Source: Sulfopaludibacter sp035606355 (GTDB taxonomy: Bacteria > Acidobacteriota > Terriglobia > Bryobacterales > Bryobacteraceae). Taken from it: DNA of 64,000 nt. Under the pieces are notes generated by a model. The model saw only the letters and a list, made by a program, of their open reading frames with translations, made no database searches and was not told the DNA's origin. This document shows positions 42,344 to 49,879 of the stretch, piece by piece (position 1 is the first letter of the stretch; each line of letters begins with the position of its first letter). The stretch is from contig DATNFO010000031.1 of NCBI GenBank assembly GCA_035606355.1, positions 124,001-188,000 of the forward strand, given 5' to 3'. Position numbers and translations under genes: made by a program.

Positions 42344-44563
42344 ATGTCCCCAGAGGGTTCCCTGAACGAAACTTCGTACCTGCCGCCGCTATCTCTGCAG
42401 CCCTTACCCGCGCGGTACGAGAATCTGGGAGAACTCGGCCGCGGCGGAATGGGAATCGTCTACAAGGCACGCGACCGGGAGACGGGCGAACTGCTTGCGG
42501 TCAAGGTGCTGAAACCGGAGGTCGCGGCCAACACCCAAATCATCGAGCGGTTCAAAAACGAGCTGCTACTTGCCCACCAGATCACACACCGCAACGTCGC
42601 GAGGCTGTACGAGTTTCACCGTTCCGGGGATGCCGTCCTTCTCTCCATGGAATACGTGGAAGGCGAGAGCCTTCGCAGTCTGATGGACAGAGAGGGCAAA
42701 CTGCCGGTTCCGCGGGTGCTCGATCTCGCGCGGCAACTCGGAGCGGGCTTGGGCGAAGCGCACCGCCAGTCGATCGCCCATCGCGATCTCAAGCCGGAAA
42801 ACATCATGCTCACGCCGCAAGGCGAACTGAAGGTGATGGACTTCGGCATCTCGCGCTCCTACGCAACGGACGTCACAGCAACTGGACTGGTGATCGGGAC
42901 CCCTGCTTACATGGCGCCGGAACAGGCGGAGGGCAAACTCGTCGACCATCGCACCGACATCTATGCCGTCGGCCTGATTCTGTACGAGATGGTGACCGGC
43001 AAAGCGGCGTTCACCGGCGATACCGCGGTAACGCTCGCCCTGAAGCAGATCCGGGAGCGTCCCAAACCTCCGCGGCAAATCGACCCCAATCTGCCCAAAC
43101 ACGTCGAGGCGGCCATTCTGAGATGTCTGGAGAAGGACCCGGCTGCGCGATTCCAGAGCGTCCATGACTTGATTCAGGCGCTGCAGGGCGCGCCGGCGGC
43201 ACCGCGACGGAAAATGCCGAAGTCAAGGCTCGCGCTCGCCGCGGTGATTGTCGCCGTGGCGGCGGCTGGGGCGTACTGGTGGTTGACGCGCGATACCGAT
43301 TCCGTGCGGATGCCGCTAGAGACGTTCACGCTCGCGAACGGCCTGCGGGTCGTGCTTTCCCCGGATCACAGCTCGCCCAGCCTGACCGTGGCGGTGGCCT
43401 ACCGCGCCGGAGAGCGGTATGAGCCACTCGGCCATGAGGGAGTCGCGCATCTGACGGAGCACGCGATGTTTCAGGGTTCCGCGAACGTAGCACAGGGCGA
43501 ACTTGTGACAACGGTTTCCAACGCCGGCGGGAACATCAACGCTCTCACCGGGAGCGATACGTCCTGGTACTCCGACCAACTCCCCGCCAATCAACTGGAG
43601 ATGGGACTCTTCCTGGAGGCAGACCGCATGCGCGGGCTGGAACTGACAGCGGACGGACTCGCCACCGCGCGCGGCGTCTTTCTGCAGGAGCGTAACGCGT
43701 TCATCGGCCAGCCCACCAACAAATATTCCGCGCGCCTGGTGGAGCTCTCCTTCGACAATGTCGTGAACCAGCGCCTGGGGTGGAACACTCCGGAGGAGGC
43801 CGGGCGAATCACAGTGGACGACATCAATCAATATCATCGCGCTTACTTCACCCCTCGCAACGCCGCCATTGCCTTAGTGGGCGAGTTCGACGCGGCAAAG
43901 GCGCGACCGCTCATTCGCAAGTATTTCGAATCTATCCCCTCCGGGGCGGCCCCCCAGGTCCCGGATGTCCGCGAACCCAAACGCACCGCGGAGAAACGCG
44001 AAACCGTCACCGACGCAGCCATTCAATTTCCGACCCTGTTCATATCCTGGCGCATGCCCGCGCGCACCGATCCGGATTGGTTCCCGGCGTTGCGTCTGGC
44101 CGATGCGTTGGGAGCGGACGAGGCGTCAAGGTTGAACACCTCGCTCGTGAAGAATGCTGCCGTATCCAGCGGCGTGTCCGTGACTATTGACAATAGCGCG
44201 GGACCCAATTTGCTGGAAGTGGCAGCGTATGTGGCGAGCGGCAAAGATCCCGCTCAGGTGGAGCAGTTGATCGATTCGGAGATCGAGCGCATTGCCAGGG
44301 AAGGGCTGCCGGCGCCCGAGTTGCAGCGTTTGGTTACCGATGAGCGCAGGCAGCACGCCTTCGATCTGGTGGGCACGAGGTCGCGAGCCGCCGCTATTGC
44401 CGCATGGGTGGCCGTCTACGGCGCGCCGGACGGCCTGAACGAATGGGAGCATCGCAATTCGCGTGTTTCGAGCGACGATGTGCGCCGGGTGGCTCAGAAG
44501 TACTTTGCGCCCTCGAACCGTACCGTGCTGCTTGTAATGCCGGCGGCCGGAGTGGCGCGATGA
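42344..44563 (+). CDS. Ser/Thr protein kinase fused to an M16 zinc peptidase across a membrane helix
   Basis: 739 residues. Residues 25-282 are a complete Hanks-type kinase: GRGGMG loop 32-37, Lys54 in LAVK, HRDLKPEN 146-153, DFG 166-168, GTPAYMAPEQ and YAVGLILYEMVTG. A single helix (about 295-313, SRLALAAVIVAVAAAGAYWWL) leads to a periplasmic M16 peptidase domain: inverted zinc motif HLTEH at 369-373 and the third ligand Glu449, spaced as in the family, then GNINALTGSDTSWYSDQ and the second M16 half (FISWRMPARTDPDWFPALRLADALG). Bacterial Ser/Thr kinases with an extracytoplasmic sensor are usual, but a protease in that place is not a standard architecture I know. It may link proteolysis or peptide sensing outside to phosphorylation inside. 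The last bases overlap the M16 partner gene (ATGA). Confidence 0.9.
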   Translation: MSPEGSLNETSYLPPLSLQPLPARYENLGELGRGGMGIVYKARDRETGELLAVKVLKPEVAANTQIIERFKNELLLAHQITHRNVARLYEFHRSGDAVLLSMEYVEGESLRSLMDREGKLPVPRVLDLARQLGAGLGEAHRQSIAHRDLKPENIMLTPQGELKVMDFGISRSYATDVTATGLVIGTPAYMAPEQAEGKLVDHRTDIYAVGLILYEMVTGKAAFTGDTAVTLALKQIRERPKPPRQIDPNLPKHVEAAILRCLEKDPAARFQSVHDLIQALQGAPAAPRRKMPKSRLALAAVIVAVAAAGAYWWLTRDTDSVRMPLETFTLANGLRVVLSPDHSSPSLTVAVAYRAGERYEPLGHEGVAHLTEHAMFQGSANVAQGELVTTVSNAGGNINALTGSDTSWYSDQLPANQLEMGLFLEADRMRGLELTADGLATARGVFLQERNAFIGQPTNKYSARLVELSFDNVVNQRLGWNTPEEAGRITVDDINQYHRAYFTPRNAAIALVGEFDAAKARPLIRKYFESIPSGAAPQVPDVREPKRTAEKRETVTDAAIQFPTLFISWRMPARTDPDWFPALRLADALGADEASRLNTSLVKNAAVSSGVSVTIDNSAGPNLLEVAAYVASGKDPAQVEQLIDSEIERIAREGLPAPELQRLVTDERRQHAFDLVGTRSRAAAIAAWVAVYGAPDGLNEWEHRNSRVSSDDVRRVAQKYFAPSNRTVLLVMPAAGVAR

Positions 44564-45936
44564 CCCGGCGCAACTGGCTGGCGATGGCGGCCGCGAGTGC
44601 GTTCGCGGCGGAGCCGAAGAAGCGAGTGCCCATCTCGCGAGAGACGCTCGTGGTGAGAATGCCGGATGCCGAGCCCGTGCGGCTGGCCAACGGAGCCACC
44701 ATCCTGGCGATCGAGGATCGGCGCTTGCCGATCGCGCTCATCTCCTTCAAAGTCGAAGGCGCGGGCGAGATTTTCGCCCCTCAACCGGGAGAGGCGGCGT
44801 TCACGGCGTCCATGCTCACCGAAGGGGCGGCGGGGCGCAGCGGAAAACAGATCGCTTTAGCGGCGTCGCGCGCCGGCACGGTTCTCTCCGCTTACGCGGA
44901 CTTAGGTGACGAAGTGGCCGTGGTCGATGGCGACGGCCTTGCTGCCGGCTGGCCGCAGTGGTTTGAGCTGATGTGCGGCGTAGTGCGGACCCCGGCTTTT
45001 CCGTCCGACGAGTTTCAACAGATGCGGCAGCGCTGGGAGGCGGGGCTGCGCTTGCAGCGGCCGGTCGACCTCGCCGACCAGCGTCTCCTGCACATGATCT
45101 ACGGCAAGCATCCCGCGGGCAACAGCCTTTACTCAGCCGAAGCGCTGGCGTCGTTTACGCCGGAGATACTGGCGGCGTGGCATCGGGAGCGCTATACGCC
45201 CTCTAACACCGTGATTCTCTGCATCGGGAAAGTACGGCCATCGGAGTTGCGGGCAAAGGCGGAAAAGCTGCTCGGAGATTGGCATGGGTCCAACGTTGCT
45301 CCGTCGCTGCCGCCCGCGCCGGAAGCCCCGGCGTCCCGAAAGATCGCGCTCATCGACCGGCCCGGAGCCCCGCAGACGTTGATCCAGATCGGCGCGCTCG
45401 CAATCGACCGGCGCAGCCCCGATTATTTTCCGTTGCTCCTGCTGAACCAGGTGCTCGGAACGGGCATGAGTTCGCGATTCATTCGGATTCTCCGCCGGGA
45501 GAAGCGCTACGCGTTCTTTACCGGCAGCGTGTTCACGGCGGGGCGCTTCGCCGGTTTCTGGCGCGCACGAGCGACTGTGCGTGCGGACGCCACCATGGAT
45601 TCGCTCGAGATCATGCTCGACCAGCTTCGGCAAATGTGCGACGGAGTGTTGCCCTCCGAGGAGCTCGAACAAGCCAAGCGCGCGGCCACCGGCGAATTCG
45701 CGCTCGGTCTGGAGGAACCGTCGCAGGTACTGGGACATTGTTATCAGCGCTTCCGGTATGGCTTTTCAACGGACTACTGGGACAGGTATCCGGCGAAGAT
45801 CGAAGCCGTGAGCGCTCGCGAGATCCAGGCGGCCGCGCAAAAATATTTCGATCCCAACCGGCTGCAAATCGTTCTCTCAGGCGATCTATCGCGCTGGCGA
45901 AGTGCGTTGGAAAAGCTCGGTCCGGTGCAATCGTGA
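44560..45936 (+). CDS. M16-family peptidase-like partner without zinc motif, Tat-exported
   Basis: 458 residues. The start ATG overlaps the stop of the kinase-peptidase gene by 4 bases, so translation is probably coupled. The N-terminus MTRRNWLAMAAASAFAA is a Tat-type signal (twin Arg, then hydrophobic). The M16 fold is clear (VRLANGATILAIEDRRLPIALISFKVEGAGE, GSLYSAEALASF-type strands, YTPSNTVILCIGKV, LIQIGALAIDRRSPDYFPLLLLNQVLGTGMSSRFIRILRREKRYAFF), but the HxxEH position reads FTASMLTEGA, so no zinc site. M16B enzymes commonly work as an active plus inactive pair. This would be the inactive half, acting with the periplasmic domain of the upstream fusion. Confidence 0.88.
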   Translation: MTRRNWLAMAAASAFAAEPKKRVPISRETLVVRMPDAEPVRLANGATILAIEDRRLPIALISFKVEGAGEIFAPQPGEAAFTASMLTEGAAGRSGKQIALAASRAGTVLSAYADLGDEVAVVDGDGLAAGWPQWFELMCGVVRTPAFPSDEFQQMRQRWEAGLRLQRPVDLADQRLLHMIYGKHPAGNSLYSAEALASFTPEILAAWHRERYTPSNTVILCIGKVRPSELRAKAEKLLGDWHGSNVAPSLPPAPEAPASRKIALIDRPGAPQTLIQIGALAIDRRSPDYFPLLLLNQVLGTGMSSRFIRILRREKRYAFFTGSVFTAGRFAGFWRARATVRADATMDSLEIMLDQLRQMCDGVLPSEELEQAKRAATGEFALGLEEPSQVLGHCYQRFRYGFSTDYWDRYPAKIEAVSAREIQAAAQKYFDPNRLQIVLSGDLSRWRSALEKLGPVQS

Positions 45937-45949
45937 AGCGGGGACGCCG

Positions 45950-46190
45950 GCGATCCGCTCCATTCGCCTTTCGATACACCTTTTACCGCTTCCTTACGGT
46001 CACGGCTCCGTTAGCAGAATCAACTACATACGGAGCCGTGACCGTAAGGGAGCGGTAAAAGGTGCCGGGAATGCGCGTGCGTTTGAATGCGGCAAAAAAG
46101 CAATTGGATTTTTTTCACAGCCCCTCACGGTCGCGGGTCCGTTAGGAGCATCAGGCACTTACGGAGCCCTCACCGGTAACGGAGCGGTAC
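45950..46190. repeat. composite intergenic repeat R4 with two hairpins
   Basis: Starts just after the stop of the M16 gene. Left: the end of one A unit (CTCCATTCGCCTTTCGATAC). Hairpin 1: arms 45977-46011 and 46030-46064 pair at 34 of 35 positions (the exception is a T/G pair) around the 18-base loop TAGCAGAATCAACTACAT. Right: one C unit (GCCGGGAATGCGCGTGCG ... AAGCAATTGGATTTTTTTCA). A decayed hairpin 2 follows: 46123-46142, loop TAGGAGCATCAGGCACTT, 46161-46182. Same order as the other copies. Confidence 0.88.
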
Positions 46191-46260
46191 GTCAGGAGAC
46201 CGGCCGATGGGTTCTCCGGTGAACCCTTGAATTGTGCCGCCTGCCGTTTCCATGCCGTTG

Positions 46261-46266
46261 TATACT
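46261..46266 (+). promoter_or_regulatory. -10 box TATACT before the sortilin-like gene
   Basis: TATACT ends 5 bases before an in-frame ATG at 46272 and 41 bases before the preferred ATG at 46308, which has GAGAGG about 10 bases upstream. The transcript would start near 46272. Confidence 0.45.
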
Positions 46267-46307
46267 CCCCAATGACGGTGAGTATTCTCACGAGAGGTTC
46301 CTACATC

Positions 46308-49300
46308 ATGACGCGAATGTCGCGGCCGGCATATTGGCTGCTTGCTGTTTCGAGCGCACTGGCAGCAGCTTTCCCTGCAACGGCGCAGATCAACCCCGAT
46401 CTCTATAAAGGACTCAACTGGCGGAACGTGGGGCCTTTTCATGGCGGACGAATCTCCTCCGTCACCGGCGCCGTCGGCCAACCAGGCGTGTTTTATGCCG
46501 GCACGCCGCTCGGCGGCATCTGGAAAACCACCAGCGGCGGCGTCACCTGGTTCCCCATCTTCGACCAGGTGAAGAGCGCCGATAGTGTGGGAGCTGTCCA
46601 GGTGGCTCCCTCCAATCCCGATATCGTTTATGCGGGCGCGGGCGACCCCATTTCGGGCAGCCTCGGCAACGGCATGTGGAAATCGACCGATGCCGGCAAG
46701 ACCTGGCAGCACATTGGCCTCGAAGACACGGTGAAGGTCACCAGCATCGTTGTCGATCCCACCGACCCTAATCTGGTGCTCGCCTCCGCGCTCGGCGATA
46801 CCACCCGCAAGGGCGGCGGTGTCTACCGCTCCACCGACGGCGGGCAGACCTGGACGAACGTCCTCAAGTCCGAGGGCTACGACGGCATGCGCGACCTCGA
46901 GTCCGCATTCGACGACCCCAGCGTCATGCTGGCCGCCACGCAGGGAACCGGCGGTGCAGGTGGCGGGGGCTTCGGCGGCGGCGGTCGCGGGGCTAGAAGC
47001 AAGCCGCCCCTGGTGTACAAGTCCACGGACGAGGGCAAGACCTGGACGGAGTTAAAGATTCCCGCATTCCCAGGCCGCGTTTCGGTCGCCGTCGCCATGC
47101 ACACCAAGGGTCAGCGCATGTACATCGTCGGCAATAGCATGGAACGCGGCTCGGGACTCTACCGCTCCGATGATGGCGGCGCCAACTGGCGGCACATGGC
47201 GGAAAAGGACGCGCGGATTAGCAACGGTCAGGGCGCTTATAGCAGCGGCGTGTTCGTGGACTCGCAGAATCCGGACATCCTGTACACCATGAGCACCGCG
47301 ATGTACCGCTCAACCGACGGCGGCGCCACCTTCCAGCCCTTCAAAGGCGCGCCCGGCGGGGAGGACTACCACAAGCTCTGGATCGATCCGACGAATGGTC
47401 ACCGCATGCTGGTCGGCTCCGATCAGGGTGCGAGCGTCACGCTGGATGACGGCCGCACCTGGAGCCTCTGGTACACCGAGGTTATTTCGCAGATCTATCA
47501 CGTGGCCACCGACAGCGCATATCCGTACCACATCATGGGCGCGCAGCAGGACACCGGCTCCGTAATGATTGCGAGCCGCGGCAATTGGGGACAGGTGAAC
47601 TTCACCGACTGGAGCCCGCTGCCGTCGTCCGAATTCGGCATCGATACACCCGACCCGAAGAATCCAAACATCATCTATGGCGTTGGATATGGTCCGGGAG
47701 GCGGCGGCAGCGGCCTCATCAAGATCGATATGAGCACCGGCCAGTGGGAGAACGTCGCGCCCAATTTCGGAGCTGATCAAGACAAGTATCACGCCGGGCG
47801 CGATTTCGAGAAGAAGTTCGATCTCGCGTTCGATCCCAGCGCTCTCTACGTCGCTTACCAGTGTCTTCTGGTCTCGCGCGACGGCGCGCATTCCTTTACT
47901 GCCGCGAGCCCCGATCTGACGACGGCCAAGGGCAAGCCCCAGGTGGCCTGCGGCACTGCGCCGCCGGAGCCGCCTCCGCCCCCGCAGCCTCCGCAGCCGA
48001 CTCCGGCGCCCCCGGGAGCGCAGGCGCAAACGGAGCCGCAAGCACCAAGGCCCGGCGGCGGCCGAGGGCAGGCAGCCTCGATCACCGAATTTTCCATATC
48101 CAGGGTCAAACGCGGCGTCATCTGGACCGTCAGCAGCAACGGACAGATCTACAACACCATGGATCAGGGGAAAACCTGGACGAACGTCACCAACATCGCC
48201 GACGTTCCGTCCCACATCAACTTCAACATGATCGAGGCAGGCCACGACGTCAATACCGCGTTCGTCTCCGCTCGCATCGCCCCCGAGCGCGGCCAAACCT
48301 TGCCCCCCGACGTAAACACCGACGTGCCGCTCATCTGGCGCACCACGGACGCGGGCAAGACCTGGACCAGCATCGTCAACGGCTTGCCCCGCGACGAGCG
48401 CACCGGAAGTTGGATCAACGGTCTGCGGGTCGATCCCGAGCAGCCGGGCTTGCTCTTCGCCGGATCCGAGACCACCGTGTATGTCAGCTTCGATAACGGC
48501 GATCACTGGCAGTCGTTGCGCCAGAACCTCCCCAGCACCTCTATTCGCGATCTCGAAGTCCACACCGATCACCACGAGAACGACCTGGTGATCGCCACCT
48601 ACGGCCGCGGCTTCTGGGTCCTCGACGATATCACGCCGCTGCGCCAGATAGCGGCGAACGCCCAAGCCATCAGCACGTCGAGCGTGTATCTCTTCAAGCC
48701 CGAGGAAGCCATTCGCGCACGCATCAACAGCAACTGGGATCAGCCCTTCTCCGTCGAAGTGCCCCATGCGCCGAATGTGCCTTACGGCGCGGTCGTGGAT
48801 TACTACCTGAGTCACGAGCCGAGCGCGCCAATCCAGCTCCAGGTCTTTGATTCGAAGGGCAGTCTGGTCCGCACCCTGTCCAGCACGGCGCCGCCGCCCA
48901 TCGAGGGCGCGGCGTATCCCCACTACTGGCTGGCCGCTCCGGAGACTCGCATGCTCTCGACGCATGTTGGTCTCAACCGGGTCAACTGGAACCTGCAGTA
49001 TGACGACCCGCCCGCCCTGCGGCACGACCTTGAGAATCAAATGAACATGGTGGAGGGCTCCACCACTCCCGGTCCGCATGGGCCGCAGGTGATTCCCGGC
49101 GTTTATACGCTCAAGCTGACTGTCGACGGCCAAGTCTATACGCGCGACGTCACCGTCGTGAACGATCCGCGAGCCGGCGAGAGCCCCGCGCTCATGGCCG
49201 CCCTGCGCGTCCAGAACAAGCTCACGCTGCTTTCCGTGAAAGGGATGGAGCAAAGCTTCGCAGGCAATGAGGAAGTGAATGCGGTGAAGGAGCAGCTTGC

Positions 49301-49733
49301 AACGCTGATGAAGGGCAATCTGCCCGCCGATGTCGGCGCGCAGGCCAAAACACTGGAGGCCACTCTGACCAAGATTGGCGGCGCTACACCAGGCGAAGGC
49401 GGCGGTGGCGGCGGGTTTGGCCGGCGTGGGCCTGCCGATCCCAAGGCGATGCAATCGTTCTTCGAACTGAACAACGCATTCAACACGATGGTCAGCATGA
49501 TGCAGGTCGGCCTCGATATGGCGCCCACCCCGACCCAGATCGTCACCTGGGAGAAAGACTGCACGGACCTGAACCGTACCACCACTGCCTGGGAGGACGC
49601 CCGAAAACAGATCGCCGAGTTCAATGCGATGCTGGTCAAAAACAACGTGCCAGAGATGAAAGTGGCCCCCACGAAGCTCACCGTGGCGGCGTGCAGCTTT
49701 GCGCCCGAACCAGCCAAGAAGGGAAAGAAGTAA
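46308..49733 (+). CDS. exported sortilin/VPS10-like beta-propeller protein with BNR repeats
   Basis: 1141 residues from the ATG at 46308 (GAGAGG upstream); an in-frame ATG at 46272 is the alternative. Signal peptide ends near FPATAQ. It has many Asp-box/BNR motifs of the form S-T-D-x-G-x-T-W: KSTDAGKTW, RSTDGGQTW, KSTDEGKTW, RSTDGGATF, NTMDQGKTW, RTTDAGKTW, which build one or two large propellers (about 40-790). A Pro-rich linker rich in Gln/Ala sits near 560-600. The C-terminal third has a beta-domain (PFSVEVPHAPNVPYGAVVDYYL, GVYTLKLTVDGQVYTRDVTV) and a helical tail with a Gly-rich insertion. Such proteins are often labelled glycosyl hydrolase, but no catalytic residues are evident. The function is unknown and extracytoplasmic. 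Confidence 0.82.
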   Translation: MTRMSRPAYWLLAVSSALAAAFPATAQINPDLYKGLNWRNVGPFHGGRISSVTGAVGQPGVFYAGTPLGGIWKTTSGGVTWFPIFDQVKSADSVGAVQVAPSNPDIVYAGAGDPISGSLGNGMWKSTDAGKTWQHIGLEDTVKVTSIVVDPTDPNLVLASALGDTTRKGGGVYRSTDGGQTWTNVLKSEGYDGMRDLESAFDDPSVMLAATQGTGGAGGGGFGGGGRGARSKPPLVYKSTDEGKTWTELKIPAFPGRVSVAVAMHTKGQRMYIVGNSMERGSGLYRSDDGGANWRHMAEKDARISNGQGAYSSGVFVDSQNPDILYTMSTAMYRSTDGGATFQPFKGAPGGEDYHKLWIDPTNGHRMLVGSDQGASVTLDDGRTWSLWYTEVISQIYHVATDSAYPYHIMGAQQDTGSVMIASRGNWGQVNFTDWSPLPSSEFGIDTPDPKNPNIIYGVGYGPGGGGSGLIKIDMSTGQWENVAPNFGADQDKYHAGRDFEKKFDLAFDPSALYVAYQCLLVSRDGAHSFTAASPDLTTAKGKPQVACGTAPPEPPPPPQPPQPTPAPPGAQAQTEPQAPRPGGGRGQAASITEFSISRVKRGVIWTVSSNGQIYNTMDQGKTWTNVTNIADVPSHINFNMIEAGHDVNTAFVSARIAPERGQTLPPDVNTDVPLIWRTTDAGKTWTSIVNGLPRDERTGSWINGLRVDPEQPGLLFAGSETTVYVSFDNGDHWQSLRQNLPSTSIRDLEVHTDHHENDLVIATYGRGFWVLDDITPLRQIAANAQAISTSSVYLFKPEEAIRARINSNWDQPFSVEVPHAPNVPYGAVVDYYLSHEPSAPIQLQVFDSKGSLVRTLSSTAPPPIEGAAYPHYWLAAPETRMLSTHVGLNRVNWNLQYDDPPALRHDLENQMNMVEGSTTPGPHGPQVIPGVYTLKLTVDGQVYTRDVTVVNDPRAGESPALMAALRVQNKLTLLSVKGMEQSFAGNEEVNAVKEQLATLMKGNLPADVGAQAKTLEATLTKIGGATPGEGGGGGGFGRRGPADPKAMQSFFELNNAFNTMVSMMQVGLDMAPTPTQIVTWEKDCTDLNRTTTAWEDARKQIAEFNAMLVKNNVPEMKVAPTKLTVAACSFAPEPAKKGKK

Positions 49734-49864
49734 CTCAATCAACTCGAAGGCTCGAAAGCGGGTCGAGGTGGTTTCATGCCGCGGCCCGCACGCCGACCCT
49801 GCTATGCTCCTGCCGTTTCGGGCCGAATCCCACCGGGCGATTACGTTGTAGCGACATGCTGGTG

Positions 49865-49870
49865 TAAGAT
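49865..49870 (+). promoter_or_regulatory. -10 box TAAGAT of a likely leaderless transcript
   Basis: TAAGAT ends 9 bases before the ATG at 49880; no ribosome binding site between. Confidence 0.4.
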
Positions 49871-49879
49871 GGCAGCGCG

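Noticed and set aside
44560..45936. Active zinc peptidase call for the second M16 gene
   Set aside because: The HxxEH motif is replaced by a sequence without His or paired Glu, so a non-catalytic partner is more likely.
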